Positions 17,415 to 29,200 of a stretch of 64,000 nucleotides of DNA are shown one piece after another; positions within the stretch are counted from its first letter, which is position 1, and every line of letters begins with the position of its first letter. Below the pieces are notes generated by a model. That model did not search any database and had not been told where the DNA came from. It saw nothing but the letters and a program-made list of their open reading frames with translations. This DNA comes from an uncultured Winogradskyella sp. Its GTDB lineage: Bacteria > Bacteroidota > Bacteroidia > Flavobacteriales > Flavobacteriaceae. Made by a program: the position numbers and the translations under genes. Location: NCBI GenBank assembly GCA_913055905.1, contig CAJXLB010000002.1:464464-528463 (forward strand). The letters run 5' to 3'.

Positions 17415-19256
17415 ATGAATTTTACTTTTAGTAAAACTATTGTTAAAAAGCATGCAATGGCCATTGTATGCTTTTCTTTTTCAATGGTATGGCCGTATAT
17501 ATGGGCTCAAGATTATGGATACAGTATCTACGAATGGGAAAATCAGGAAACTGTTGATGAACTTAAGACCCAATACAATACTGGTTTCTCATCCGGAGAA
17601 AGCAAGATAATTCTACTAATTAAAATTGCACAGAACGAAACCAATCCTGATGAAAAATTATACTATTCAAACCAGCTTATAGAAGCGGTAGGAGAAGATG
17701 AAAACTTAAGTCACTATGCTGCTGTTGGCTATTTGCAAAAAGGGAATGCATTACAGCTTTTAGGTGAATTTCATGAAGCCATTGAAGCTTATTTTATATC
17801 TAAGGACTTATTCCAAAATGTTGCTGATGAAAAAAGTTCAAACGGGTCATTGGTATCAATTGCTGATACGTATTCCATGTTAGGTAATTCTGAAAGAGCT
17901 GAATTATATTACGATGAAGCCATTACATTACTTCGCGAGCAAGACGATCCCGTAACATTAGCCACTGCCTTATTAAATGCAGGTGATGAATATTATAAAA
18001 CTGAACAATACGAAAAGGCATTATCTTATTTTGGCGAATCAGGAAAAATATTTGAAGAAATCGATTATCCAATAGGGAAGGCTTATAACAAAGGAAATAT
18101 TGGAATGGTCTATGCCAAACAGGGTAAAAACCAATTGGCCGAAGACTATATGAATGAAGCAATAGAAATATTGGAAGTGAACGAAGAATATTATCCAATT
18201 GCTGAATACTTGAATTATATGTCGGAGTTATACCAAGATAAGAATGATATAGAAAATGCCACACTTTATGCAAATAGGAGTTTGGATCTGGCAAAAAAAT
18301 ATCATTTAAAAGATCAAATAAGTGATGCGAATTTGCAGCTTTCCAAACTGCTAGAAACTTCGGGTGATATTACCAAAGCCTTTGAGCTATATAAAAGGCA
18401 TATTGTCTACAGAGATAGCGTGATGAATTTAGAAAATATCGAAAAAATTTCCAATCTTGAGTTGGCGCAAAACGAGGCCGAAGTTAAAATCCTTGAACAA
18501 AAAAGAAAAAACCAGCGCATTGTTATCTGGTCCACTGTTGGTGTGCTGTTTCTTACTTCTTTATTGACCTATGGCTTATTCAGACGAAATAAATTTGTTA
18601 AGGCAACAAACAAGATTATTGCTGCGGAAAAAGACCGTTCAGATAAATTATTATTAAACATTCTACCTGAAGACACTGCACAAGAACTTAAAGACAAAGG
18701 AAAAGTAGCCGCAAAAAAGTTTCCTTCAACAACGGTTCTATTTTCAGATTTTGTTGGTTTTACCAGCTATGCCGAAAACCTATCACCAGAAAAATTGGTT
18801 ACAACAATTGACCATTACTTTTCAGAATTCGACAAAATAATGGATAAATACAACCTGGAAAAAATAAAAACTATTGGAGATGCTTACATGGCTGTGGGAG
18901 GACTAAGTATTGATCATGCAGACCAAGCACAAGAAATTGTTTTAGCTGCGAAAGAAATGGTTGCTTATGTTGCTAAAGCTAAGAATGATGAGTTAAACGA
19001 TGCCACTTTCGATATAAGAATTGGCATAAATACAGGCCCAGTAGTAGCAGGAGTGGTGGGTTTCAAAAAATTTGCTTATGACATTTGGGGCGATACCGTT
19101 AATGTTGCTGCACGAATGGAGAGTAATTCAGAACCTGGACGTATTAATATTTCAGAGGATACCTACCATTTGGTAAAATCTGAATTTAAATGTGAGTACA
19201 GAGGAGAAATTCCAGTTAAAAACCGTGGCAAAATGAAAATGTACTTTGTAATGTAA
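17415..19256 (+). CDS. TPR-transmembrane class III adenylate cyclase
   Basis: A 613-aa membrane enzyme. An N-terminal signal/anchor (residues 13-32) precedes about six TPR repeats (roughly 60-330) that would lie in the periplasm. A coiled region and one membrane helix (about 367-389) follow, then a cytosolic cyclase homology domain. Catalytic residues are complete: metal Asp445 (FSDFVGFT) and Asp489 (IGDAYM), adenine-specifying Lys485 and Asp556 (YDIWGD), and transition-state Asn563 and Arg567. The Lys/Asp pair predicts ATP rather than GTP as substrate. The periplasmic TPR array suggests sensing of a protein or peptide. The two small unknown genes upstream are likely partners. Confidence 0.92.
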   Translation: MNFTFSKTIVKKHAMAIVCFSFSMVWPYIWAQDYGYSIYEWENQETVDELKTQYNTGFSSGESKIILLIKIAQNETNPDEKLYYSNQLIEAVGEDENLSHYAAVGYLQKGNALQLLGEFHEAIEAYFISKDLFQNVADEKSSNGSLVSIADTYSMLGNSERAELYYDEAITLLREQDDPVTLATALLNAGDEYYKTEQYEKALSYFGESGKIFEEIDYPIGKAYNKGNIGMVYAKQGKNQLAEDYMNEAIEILEVNEEYYPIAEYLNYMSELYQDKNDIENATLYANRSLDLAKKYHLKDQISDANLQLSKLLETSGDITKAFELYKRHIVYRDSVMNLENIEKISNLELAQNEAEVKILEQKRKNQRIVIWSTVGVLFLTSLLTYGLFRRNKFVKATNKIIAAEKDRSDKLLLNILPEDTAQELKDKGKVAAKKFPSTTVLFSDFVGFTSYAENLSPEKLVTTIDHYFSEFDKIMDKYNLEKIKTIGDAYMAVGGLSIDHADQAQEIVLAAKEMVAYVAKAKNDELNDATFDIRIGINTGPVVAGVVGFKKFAYDIWGDTVNVAARMESNSEPGRINISEDTYHLVKSEFKCEYRGEIPVKNRGKMKMYFVM

Positions 19257-19383
19257 GTATTGCTTGTGTTGTCCGATTTAGTTTTTATAATCAAATGTTA
19301 AACGACACCCTACAACGTTAAGCCCTCTTAAATTAATTGACATTACCTGTTTTATTTGTTACATTATAGTAAAACAATACACA

Positions 19384-19749
19384 ATGAAATTTTTCACATA
19401 CGTTATCATTAGCCTTTTATGTCTCTCCATTAATGCTCAAGACCCTATTCTACAGAAAAGCAATGAAACATTGGAAGAGGTCGCTCAAAGAATTACAAAA
19501 TCTTATGATGACTATATTGCCTTGGATGGCAATCAGTTTATTTTATTTAGAAAAAAAGTAGAGGAGTTTTTGATTAGAGAAGAGCGCATTCATGCTCAGT
19601 TTACAGGAAAGGAAAAACTAGACGAGCTAGCAAAACTAAGAGCCGCAGAGACTTTGGAGATGCGAAATATCCTAACCCAACCACAATTAACGGTTTATAA
19701 AAAGGTGAAACCTGAAATTCAGCCATTGGCTGTAATAGAAGAAAGGTAG
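19384..19749 (+). CDS. Small periplasmic Spy/CpxP-like protein
   Basis: A 121-aa exported protein with signal peptide ending LSINAQ (residue 19). The mature part is helical and charged, and ends with the pattern EMRNILTQPQLTVYKKVKPE, which resembles the LTPeQ...Y helix of periplasmic Spy/CpxP-like chaperone or sensor proteins. The usual LTXXQ motif appears only once, so assignment is tentative. It is monocistronic and convergent with the SLC12 transporter. Confidence 0.6.
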   Translation: MKFFTYVIISLLCLSINAQDPILQKSNETLEEVAQRITKSYDDYIALDGNQFILFRKKVEEFLIREERIHAQFTGKEKLDELAKLRAAETLEMRNILTQPQLTVYKKVKPEIQPLAVIEER

Positions 19750-19772
19750 AGCCACTTACAATTTAAAACACC

Positions 19773-21965
19773 TTACGCTAGAATGCTTTCGTGGCCAGAA
19801 TCTTTTATAAACAAACACGAGCTATGCGTTTTGTTCCACATATCCTTTATAAAATCATAAGGAAGGGCATCGTCCATTCCAAAAATATTTAAGTCTGCAG
19901 ATGGAGCCGAAGCAACGATTGACTTAAAGTCCCCAATATAAACTTGGGTTTGTGTTTCTGGAAGCCTCGCTAACTGTATCAGTTGATTTAAAAAATGTCG
20001 CGCATTTGATTCTTCTTCAGCATCATTTATTACGGTTACTAATCTAATCTTAGCGCCCCAATTAAGTTTTAACTTATAGGCAATGAGAATGGATAAATCG
20101 AGATTTCCAATGTCCCAACCAAGTGCCCAATTGCCAGTACGATCACTAACCCAAACGTTAATGGTATTCCGTTCTCCAAAAAGTGCAGTTGGATGTGCCA
20201 AAAACAATGCAATACCTATTTCTAAGCGAATTGCTTCCTTCATAACCGGTTTAAGCTCTTGCTCGTAATCATCACCACCCTGAAGATTTAAAAAAATGAT
20301 GTTAGGTCTAAAAAAGGCGCCTTGTAAAGCTTGATTTCCATAGTTAATTCCTTTGGCAAATTCATCGGCATGAATTACGGCAGATGAAGAAAACACACCG
20401 TTGGCCCTAAACGAAGATGCTATGGCTTCCAATTGTTGGGCCAATTTGCTCTGTTCTGTAAAAGGTTCTATACCTAAAAGTTTAATGGATCCTTTGGGCA
20501 TTGCAATGTGACGAAGAAAATCAAAATTACCTCTTAAGCCATGAATATCCCTTACAGGAACCATTAGATTAGCTTTCCAAGCTCTTTGCTGCATCTTCTT
20601 CATGCCCCAAGTATGCTTTGCTGCCCACTCCGCAAAAGAAACAAACAAACCGGATCTTACATCTTCAAATGGTGTATCTAAGTTCTGCTTGGATAAATAA
20701 AAGTAAACCACGAAAACAATAGCAACAGACAAGAGGCTCACCGTTGGATTTATAATGAACATCGTAAAAATGGATGATACCAAACCTAGGTATGGTATCC
20801 ATTTGGGAATCCTAAATAAGGGTCTGTAGCTAATTAACCCCAGACGCTGCTCAATAATTACCACAATATTTATCATGGCGTAAGTAATTAAAAAGAATAA
20901 GGTTACCAAAGGCGCAACGGCATTCAGGTTTCGTAACAATAAGGTTAAAAAAATAAAGAGGCCCGTAATTATCATAGCATTTCTAGGCTGACCATTTGCA
21001 CTTTGGATAGCCAATTTATCTGAAAAGGGAAGCACCTTATGTTCTCCCATAGCAAATAAAATTCGGGAGGAACCAACAATAGATGCCAGGGCAGAGGAGA
21101 AGGTGGCTCCTAAAACTCCTGCTATGATAAGAGGCCCAAAATAGGCCTTATCTACCATGATATAGTAGTTGTTGAGCAATTCACTCTCCGAAGCACTACG
21201 AGATATCCAGAAGGCCAAAAGCATATACACCATAAAGCTAACACCAATGGCCCAAAGCGTTCCTTTGGGAATGCTTCGCTTAGGATCTTTAAGCTCACCA
21301 GACATATTGGCACCTGCCATAATTCCAGTAGCTGCCGGAAAAAAAACAGCAAATACAATCCAAAAATCACTTCCTGAAAAATTATTTTCTATAGACCCTT
21401 TAAATGTTCCCCAACGCAATGCATTATTCAAAGGTATTTCCATAGAACCAGTATAAGCCGCAACAATAACGGAAATCAAGGAAAGTATAATGATTCCCAT
21501 AATTAAGTATTGGGTCTTAATGGCAAGGTTGGCGCTGATATAAGCAATGGTGAAGAGAAGTCCAAAGACAACAACATCAACCAAAAACGCATTGTGTTCA
21601 GGAAATATATGGAGCCATCCCTCCCTAAAACCAAAAATATACATAGTTACTGCTAAACCCTGAGAAACGTAGCGCGGAATACCCAGACTACCACCAACTT
21701 CAAGTCCTAATGCTTGTGAGACTATAGCATAGGCTCCTCCGGCACCAATCCTGATATTCGTGGTAATAGCAGACATGGACAGAGCCGTGCATAAGGTAAT
21801 TAAAAACGAAATAATTATAATTAGCCAGGCACCTAGAAGACCTGCATTACCAACCACCCAGCCAAGGCGCAAGTACATTATTACACCTAATATAGTGAGA
21901 AAGGTAGGTGTAAAAACACCGCCAAAAGTGCCAAACTTTCTTATTCTAGTTGCTGGTTGTTTCAA
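19773..21965 (-). CDS. SLC12-type cation-chloride cotransporter / APC-superfamily permease
   Basis: A 730-aa integral membrane transporter. The N-terminus FGTFGGVFTPTFLTILGVIMYLRLGWVVG is the signature first helix of the SLC12 (Na-K-Cl cotransporter) family. About 12 membrane helices follow to residue 450, including GAGGAYAIVSQALGLEVGGSLGIP and GIMAGANMSGELKDPKRSIPKGT. A soluble C-terminal domain of about 270 residues, with a VPVRDIHGLRGNFDFLRHIA segment, resembles the SLC12 C-terminal regulatory domain. The transported ions are not deducible; amino-acid transport cannot be excluded. It stands between a convergent Spy-like gene and the penicillin-acylase gene on the same strand. Confidence 0.88.
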   Translation of the reverse strand: MKQPATRIRKFGTFGGVFTPTFLTILGVIMYLRLGWVVGNAGLLGAWLIIIISFLITLCTALSMSAITTNIRIGAGGAYAIVSQALGLEVGGSLGIPRYVSQGLAVTMYIFGFREGWLHIFPEHNAFLVDVVVFGLLFTIAYISANLAIKTQYLIMGIIILSLISVIVAAYTGSMEIPLNNALRWGTFKGSIENNFSGSDFWIVFAVFFPAATGIMAGANMSGELKDPKRSIPKGTLWAIGVSFMVYMLLAFWISRSASESELLNNYYIMVDKAYFGPLIIAGVLGATFSSALASIVGSSRILFAMGEHKVLPFSDKLAIQSANGQPRNAMIITGLFIFLTLLLRNLNAVAPLVTLFFLITYAMINIVVIIEQRLGLISYRPLFRIPKWIPYLGLVSSIFTMFIINPTVSLLSVAIVFVVYFYLSKQNLDTPFEDVRSGLFVSFAEWAAKHTWGMKKMQQRAWKANLMVPVRDIHGLRGNFDFLRHIAMPKGSIKLLGIEPFTEQSKLAQQLEAIASSFRANGVFSSSAVIHADEFAKGINYGNQALQGAFFRPNIIFLNLQGGDDYEQELKPVMKEAIRLEIGIALFLAHPTALFGERNTINVWVSDRTGNWALGWDIGNLDLSILIAYKLKLNWGAKIRLVTVINDAEEESNARHFLNQLIQLARLPETQTQVYIGDFKSIVASAPSADLNIFGMDDALPYDFIKDMWNKTHSSCLFIKDSGHESILA

Positions 21966-22052
21966 TGCTTGAAGACTTAAAACAAGAGTAAAGTACGAAT
22001 TTTAATGCTTTGGCATAACGTTATAGCTGCATTTTAAGGCTAGCTAACCTTA

Positions 22053-24230
22053 TTACTCCCCTGGATGATACTGTTTTACAGCATTAGCCTCCACGTCTGA
22101 ACGATAATATAAAACATCTTTAAAATCTTTATTGATGTAGCGTTCTATCTGATCATCAAAATGAGGTGAATCAGGGTCACTGCTTTGTCCACCAGCCAAT
22201 ATACTCTTTGCTTTTACGCGATGACCAAACTCCACAACAGCGACAAAACTATTACCTCTAGTCCCATAGATTTTTTTAGCGCCTTCAGTTCTATAACTTA
22301 CACCGTATGCCGCAAGAGCGCCCCAGCGACCTGAAGCAAAACCTACTGGCAAACTAGGTTCGGCATCACTAAATTTTTGGCGAATGTCTCCGTTTAAACG
22401 TTGATAACGATTAACGTCTCCCCAAGGCAATTCCCAAGTCCCAAAATCTGACGTAAGTTGGTCTAATACTTCTGAAAATATTTTAAGACGTTCCAATTGT
22501 GGCGATGCCGTACCAAAATAAGTCATGGCTTCCATTGAACTCATTGGACCAGGTCTTTCACCTCTTCGGTTTATAGCAGTGCCATAATAATGGGCCAGAG
22601 TCATGGCCTTAGAATCAGCTGCTGTCTTAAAATCCCATTGTCTTAAAATGTCTATGGCGTTCTTTAGATTAGGAAATGCGGTTGGATTATTATCATAAGC
22701 TTCAACTAAACCTGGAATCAATTCTTTAAAAGCAGGAAGAAAAGGGTCGTGGGCCAAAGTTATGACATCGTCAATCGTATAATCCGTTTTTCCTTCAGAT
22801 AGAAGTGATATAGCGTGTACACCTCTGAAATTCTCCCTATCCAAGGACATATAATTAGGGTAATCACCACGTTTTGGGCTAAATTCTCCCGCTGCTGTGT
22901 AAGGTGTTGAATTACAATTCTGTATCCATCCATTTTCAGGATTTAGCAAGGTAATCGCCTCATCAACTTCATGAAGGCCTTTCCAATCGGTTTCAGGATT
23001 ACTACCATCAACAGGCAGACGATAGTTAAATTTATCATTTCGCTTTGGAATAAAGTTACCATGGAAATAGGCAATATTTCCTTCGGCATCAGCATATACC
23101 GTATTATTAGAGGAATTGGTTTTCATATCCATCATATCACGAAAACCCTTGTAACTAGACTGCTTCGTACGAATATAAGACTGCTGCAGGGCTTTAACGG
23201 GTTCCCACATCAAAGCTGTTGAAGTCCATTGACCATCCACAGCATGCGTAATTGGTCCATGATGGGTATGATAGGCATCAAATGTTTTCACTTTAATGGC
23301 ATCACCATCTTTATAAGATAAGGTGATTTTGGAAGTCTCAACAGGTCGTAACTCCTCACCATAATTGTAAAATAACTTATTATCAATATTAACAATATCT
23401 TCCTTAAATTCATCTATAACATCAGTATAAGTAGAGGTATGCATCCAACCCGTTTTCTCATTAAAACCTTGATATACAAAAAACTGTCCCCAAGTCACAG
23501 CACCATAGGCATTAAGGCCTTCTTCACTTACGACGTGCACTTCACCTCTAAAGAAAAATGATGTGTGCGGATTGATTAAGAGAATTGGATTCCCTGATGC
23601 CGTTAAATCGCCTGATAAAGCTATGCCATTAGACCCTTGGGGTTCTAATTCTTCATTTTCCATAACTTCTAATTCTGACATTACAGGTATATCTGGTTTG
23701 TTCTCGTAGAACGCCTTCATTCTTCTCAAGGAAATTCGCTCAATATCTCCACCAATAGAACCTTCCGAGAAATACATGGGCATCCAGGGCTCAAATTTCT
23801 TGAGCAATTTAGGTGTGACTTCAGGATGAGTGTAGAGATAATAATTGATACCGTCTGCAAAAGCATTACAGAGGTCCTTCAACCAGTCTGGACTGTTCTG
23901 ATAGTTTGCTTTTGCTTCTTCCTCTGTCATAAAAAGTTTAGCCCTTAAATCACTGTAAAGCGCGTCTTCTCCTTCAACTTCTGCCAAACGACCAGTGGCC
24001 CAAATATAATTTTGCTCAACCCTGTTGAAATCATCTTCACATTGAGCGTACAGAAGGCCAAAAACAGCATCAGCATCTGTTTTACCATAAATATGGGGCA
24101 CTCCAAAGCTATCTCTAATAATAGTTACATTCTTGGCATGTTTCTCCCAGCGTTCGAGGTCATTGTTCAAATTAGATTCGGATTTGCAACCGTTTAGTAT
24201 AATGAAAGTAAGAAGTAGAAGATATCTCAT
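22053..24230 (-). CDS. Penicillin acylase family Ntn-hydrolase lipoprotein
   Basis: A 725-aa exported N-terminal-nucleophile hydrolase of the penicillin/acyl-homoserine-lactone acylase family, cleaving amide bonds after self-processing. The signal peptide ends in a lipobox (ILNGC, Cys15). The precursor nucleophile is Ser200 in EPQGSNGIAL, preceded by Gly as required for autocleavage into alpha and beta chains. The beta chain shows GNPILLINPHTSF and GWMHTSTYTDVIDEF. The N-terminal RDSFGVPHIYG and AQCEDDF motifs of the alpha chain are present. Its natural substrate (lactam, AHL or acyl peptide) cannot be told. It is divergent from the CocE-type hydrolase with 111 bp between starts. Confidence 0.9.
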   Translation of the reverse strand: MRYLLLLTFIILNGCKSESNLNNDLERWEKHAKNVTIIRDSFGVPHIYGKTDADAVFGLLYAQCEDDFNRVEQNYIWATGRLAEVEGEDALYSDLRAKLFMTEEEAKANYQNSPDWLKDLCNAFADGINYYLYTHPEVTPKLLKKFEPWMPMYFSEGSIGGDIERISLRRMKAFYENKPDIPVMSELEVMENEELEPQGSNGIALSGDLTASGNPILLINPHTSFFFRGEVHVVSEEGLNAYGAVTWGQFFVYQGFNEKTGWMHTSTYTDVIDEFKEDIVNIDNKLFYNYGEELRPVETSKITLSYKDGDAIKVKTFDAYHTHHGPITHAVDGQWTSTALMWEPVKALQQSYIRTKQSSYKGFRDMMDMKTNSSNNTVYADAEGNIAYFHGNFIPKRNDKFNYRLPVDGSNPETDWKGLHEVDEAITLLNPENGWIQNCNSTPYTAAGEFSPKRGDYPNYMSLDRENFRGVHAISLLSEGKTDYTIDDVITLAHDPFLPAFKELIPGLVEAYDNNPTAFPNLKNAIDILRQWDFKTAADSKAMTLAHYYGTAINRRGERPGPMSSMEAMTYFGTASPQLERLKIFSEVLDQLTSDFGTWELPWGDVNRYQRLNGDIRQKFSDAEPSLPVGFASGRWGALAAYGVSYRTEGAKKIYGTRGNSFVAVVEFGHRVKAKSILAGGQSSDPDSPHFDDQIERYINKDFKDVLYYRSDVEANAVKQYHPGE

Positions 24231-24341
24231 AATGCTATTTTTTTGTGAAAATAAGACTTAATCGGCAAAGGTTAAAACTCTAATGATAAAGGTAAATTTT
24301 GATTATCTTGTGTCTTTTTCAAACTAGCAATAAACATTTAT

Positions 24342-26222
24342 ATGAAATCAACCAAAGCCTTGTATGCGCTGCTTTTTATACTCTTTTGCACTTATATTTC
24401 TAAGGCTCAAGGAGATATAATTGAAAGACTCGAAGAAATTGCAATTATCGATGAAAAAGTTATGATGCCAATGCGAGATGGCATTCGATTGGCTACTGAC
24501 ATCTATCGCCCAAAAACGGACGAGAAAGTACCAATTATTTTTTCTAGAACTCCTTATAATTTTAATTCTTGGGGCGATGGAGAACGACGAACTCGAACCG
24601 CTCAACGTGCTTATGAAGCCGTAAAACGAGGATACGCTTATGTGGTTCAGAATGAAAGAGGTCGCTACTATTCAGAAGGGGAGTGGGATATTCTAGGCGT
24701 GCCCTTAACAGATGGCTTCGATGCTTTTACTTGGATGAAAGATCAGTCATGGTCCAATGGTAAAATAGGTACCATAGGTTGTTCCTCGACGGCAGAATGG
24801 CAAATGGCAGTTGCAGCCTTGGACCATCCCTCTCATGCTGCTATGGTGCCACAGGCTTATGGAGCTGGTGTTGGGCGTGTAGGTAATTATTTTGAACAAG
24901 GCAACTGGTATCGCGGCGGCGTAGAACAAATGTTGTTCTTTGCTTGGCTCTATGGTGTGGAGCATGATAAATTTAAGCCGAGAATACCAGCTGGAGCAAC
25001 TCAAGAAGATTTAATACGTATTTCCAGATTTTATGATTTGGCACCGGAAAATCCTAGAGTAGATATGGCCGAAGCGCTAAAGCATTTACCAATCCAGGAC
25101 ATTCTTAAGAATATTAATGGAAAACGAGAGATTTTTGACAAAATGGTTAGACGCAAGCCTAATGACCCTGAATGGTATGAAGGTGGCCTGTACCATGACG
25201 ATATGGGCTTTGGTGTGCCTAGCTTTTGGTTTGCCTCTTGGTATGACGTGTCTATAAGTCCTAATCTGGCTTTATTCAATCATGTAAGAAATAATGCTGA
25301 AGATCCTGAAGTAAGAGACAACCAATATATGGTCATTGCTCCAGTGCTTCACTGCCGCTACACAAGAGCCACTGAAAACACTATGGTTGGCGATCGTAAT
25401 GTTGGTGATGCCAGACTAAATTACGACGAACAAATATATGCTTGGTTCGATTGGTGGCTTAAGGGTGAAGACACCGATTTTAAGGAAAAAACACCACGAG
25501 TGCAGTACTATACCATGGGAAGTAATAAATGGCAAGCAGCAGAACAGTGGCCACCTGAAAATACCAAGTTAGTCACATACTATTTAAATAGTGGAGGAGA
25601 TGCTAATACCATGTATGGCAATGGTGTTTTAACCACCAAAATGCCTAATAAAGACAATCCTGATTCCTTTGTATACGACCCAATGAATCCTGTAAAATCC
25701 TATGGTGGCAATGTGTGCTGTACAGGAAATGCGGTTCAAGGTGGTGCTTTTGACCAGCGTGTTATGGAAACCAGAAACGATATTTTGGTCTATACCACAG
25801 ATGCGCTCGAGGAAGGTGTTGAAGTTACTGGCTTTATTGAAAGCACGCTTTATGTCTCTTCTGATGTGAAGGATACGGATTTCACCATAAAGCTTATTGA
25901 TGTGTATCCAGACGGTACTGCTTACAATTTGGACGAAACTATTCAGCGTGCGCGTTATAGAGAAGGCTACGACAAAGAGGTGTTTATGAAAGAAGGTGAA
26001 GTTTATAAAATTGACCTTACGCCAATGGCCACAAGTAACTACTTTAAAAAAGGCCATCGTATTAGAATAGAAGTGTCGAGCAGTAACTTCCCAAGATTTG
26101 CTCGAAATCTAAATACTGGAGGTAATAATTATGATGAATCTGAAGGTGTCATAGCGAATAATACCATTCACCATTCAAAAAAATACCCATCTAACATTAA
26201 ACTTCCTATTAAACAAGACTAA
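24342..26222 (+). CDS. CocE/NonD family (S15) secreted hydrolase
   Basis: A 626-aa alpha/beta hydrolase with signal peptide (ends SKAQ, residue 23). It has the X-Pro dipeptidyl-peptidase / alpha-amino-acid ester hydrolase layout: [17 protein letters not shown] near the N-terminus, the nucleophile elbow GTIGCSST with probable Ser148, and APVLHCRY before the lid. The C-terminal jelly-roll ends in [23 protein letters not shown]. The elbow is GCSST where most relatives have GxSYGG. It is followed after 26 bp by a BNR-propeller gene and then an S9 peptidase, which suggests an operon for peptide or ester breakdown. Confidence 0.9.
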   Translation: MKSTKALYALLFILFCTYISKAQGDIIERLEEIAIIDEKVMMPMRDGIRLATDIYRPKTDEKVPIIFSRTPYNFNSWGDGERRTRTAQRAYEAVKRGYAYVVQNERGRYYSEGEWDILGVPLTDGFDAFTWMKDQSWSNGKIGTIGCSSTAEWQMAVAALDHPSHAAMVPQAYGAGVGRVGNYFEQGNWYRGGVEQMLFFAWLYGVEHDKFKPRIPAGATQEDLIRISRFYDLAPENPRVDMAEALKHLPIQDILKNINGKREIFDKMVRRKPNDPEWYEGGLYHDDMGFGVPSFWFASWYDVSISPNLALFNHVRNNAEDPEVRDNQYMVIAPVLHCRYTRATENTMVGDRNVGDARLNYDEQIYAWFDWWLKGEDTDFKEKTPRVQYYTMGSNKWQAAEQWPPENTKLVTYYLNSGGDANTMYGNGVLTTKMPNKDNPDSFVYDPMNPVKSYGGNVCCTGNAVQGGAFDQRVMETRNDILVYTTDALEEGVEVTGFIESTLYVSSDVKDTDFTIKLIDVYPDGTAYNLDETIQRARYREGYDKEVFMKEGEVYKIDLTPMATSNYFKKGHRIRIEVSSSNFPRFARNLNTGGNNYDESEGVIANNTIHHSKKYPSNIKLPIKQD

Positions 26223-26248
26223 TTAACAAACCACTATAAAGCATAATT

Positions 26249-29200
26249 ATGAAAAAATCACTTATACTAATACTTGGCCTCTGTTTGAGTCTGAGCCAAG
26301 TTTGTGATGCCCAAAAAAAATCGAAAAAGAAAACAGATGATAAAACGCCACTAGAAGCCATAAGCATTTCTGGTCTTAAATGGCGTAACGTTGGTCCTGC
26401 ATTGACCTCTGGTCGTATTTCTGATTTTGCGTTTAATCCAAACAACCCATTCGAATACTACGTGGCAACTTCCTCTGGTGGCGTTTGGAAAACTATAAAT
26501 TCTGGAGTGACCTATGAACCCATTTTCGATTCGCAAGGCTCATACTCCATAGGTTGCGTAACTATGGACCCAAACAATCCCAATGTGATTTGGGTCGGCA
26601 CGGGAGAAAACAATAACCAACGTTCTGTAGCATATGGTGATGGTGTTTATAAATCCTTAGATGGTGGAAAGTCTTGGGAACATATGGGACTTAAAAATTC
26701 AGAGCATATTGGAAAGATTATCGTACATCCTGAGAATTCAGATGTGGTTTATGTGGCAGCTATTGGACCGTTATGGAGCAAAGGTGGAGATAGAGGCTTG
26801 TATAAAACAGAGGATGGCGGAAAGACATGGACCTCCATTATTGATGTTGACGAGCATACTGGAGTAAACGATGTGGTTATGGACCCTAGAGATCCTAATG
26901 TTCTGTACGCTTCCACATTACAAAGACGACGCCATGTGTTCACCTACGTTGGTGGTGGTCCTGGGTCTGGTTTACATAAAAGTGTCGATGGTGGTGCAAC
27001 ATGGACAAAAATTCAAAAAGGACTTCCAAATGAAGAATTAGGTCGCATAGGATTAGCCATTTCACCAGCAAACCCTGAGATTATTTATGCCATTGTAGAA
27101 GCTGCTAATGGCAAGGGAGGATTTTTCGCATCGACCAATAGAGGTGCGAGTTGGGAGAAACGCAGTTCGCATGTTACCAGTGGTAATTACTACCAAGAAA
27201 TTATTGCAGACCCAGTAGATGAACATACGGTGTATTCCATGGATACGTGGATGTCCGTAACCCATGATGGCGGTAAAACCTTTAAAATGGTCGGAGAGGA
27301 CACAAAGCATGTCGATAACCATTGTATGTGGATAAACCCTAACAATAATCAACATTGGGTTGTTGGCTGTGATGGTGGTATCTATGAAACTTTTGATGCG
27401 GCCAAAACTTGGGACTTTAAAAAGAATTTACCTGTAACCCAATTTTATAAGGTGGCTGTAGATAATGATTATCCATTTTATAATATTTATGGTGGTACCC
27501 AAGATAATTTTAGTTTGGGTGGGCCTTCACGTGTGTTAACAAATCATGGTATTCGAAATTCTGAGTGGTTTATAACCAATGGAGGCGATGGCTTTGAATC
27601 GCAAATAGACCCAAATAATCCCAACATTGTTTATGCACAATCACAGTACGGTGGTTTGGTGCGTTTTGATAAGAAAAGTGGTGAAACGGTTGGCATAAAG
27701 CCAAAAGCTAGAAAAGGGGAGAACGCCTATCGTTTTAATTGGGATGCACCACTTGTTGTAAGTCGTCATGTGCCAGGCCGTCTTTATTTTGCTGCCAATA
27801 AGGTATTCCGCTCAGATGATTATGGTAACAGTTGGGATGTGATTAGCGAAGACCTTTCGCAGCAAATAGATCGTAATACCTTGAAAGTTTATGACCGTGT
27901 GGTAAGCATTGATGCTGTTATGAAAAATGGTTCAACATCACCTTACGGTGCTGTGGTAGCCTTTTCAGAATCGCCAATAAATAAGAATCTTTTGGCGGCC
28001 GGTACAGATGATGGTCTTGTTCATATTTCTGAAGATGGCGGACAAAATTGGCGTAAAATCGCAACTATTTCAGGAGCACCTGAACAATCCTATGTCAATA
28101 GCGTGCTCTTATCTAAACACGACGAGAATGTGATGTATGTGGCATTTAACCATCATAAATTTGGGGATTTCAAACCATATATTTTTAAATCTACCAATAA
28201 AGGCAGAAGCTGGACAGCAATTCAGAATCATTTACCAGAGCGCGGTAGCGTATATGCTATAGAAGAAGATCATGTAGACGAAGATTTAATATTTGTGGGA
28301 ACTGAGTTTGGTGTGTTCTTTTCACCTGATCAAGGTCAGAACTGGAAACAGCTTAAAAATGGGCTCCCTACTATTGCAGTAAGGGATATAGCCATCCAAG
28401 AGCGTGAAAACGACTTGGTTTTAGGAACTTTTGGGCGTGGTTTTTATGTCATGGACGATTATTCGGTGCTCAGAACTATCGAGAATTCCGAACCAGAGGA
28501 AGAGGCAAAGATTTTCCCGATCAGAACGGCACTAATGTGGGAGCAGAGTAGTCCGCTTGGACTACCCGGAAAATCGTTCCAAGGAGATAATTTTTATACA
28601 GCGACTAATCTTGGTCCTGAGGCTTTAATAACCTATTACTACGGTAATGAATTTGAGTCGTTAAAGGATAAGCGCCAAAAAGCAGAAAAAGAACGTATTA
28701 AAGCTGGTGAGGATACACCATATCCTAGTTATGCCGACCTCAAGGCCGAAACAGATGAAGCCAATGAAGAATTGGTATTTAGTATAAAGGATTCAGAAGG
28801 AAACGTAGTTAAAAAAGTGTTTCAACCCGCTAAAAAGGGAGTCCAGCGTTTTCATTGGAATTTGCGTTATACCTTACAAGACCCTATTGATTTGGGCACA
28901 CCTTCATTTTACAATCCTTTTGGAGGGCGCGACGAAGGTACTTTGGTGGCTCCTGGAACCTATTCCGTAGAAATGGCTTTATTAAAAGACGGAGAGCTTA
29001 AATCCTTGACAAGTCCCATTAGCTTTGAGGTGAAAGCATTGGATACCGTTGAGATGCCAGCAGAAAATCGTGCTGAGAAAGTGGCTTTCCAAAAGGCTCT
29101 TGCCAAGCTTCAGGCCGATTTTGGTATTGCTCAAGAACTGATGTCCGAATCACGCAATAAACTAAAATATATCAAAGCAGCCATTAAACGTTCTGAACAA

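Noticed and set aside
24231-24341. Operator in the divergent region between penicillin acylase and CocE genes
   Set aside because: Only AT-rich sequence and no convincing dyad or TAnnTTTG box.
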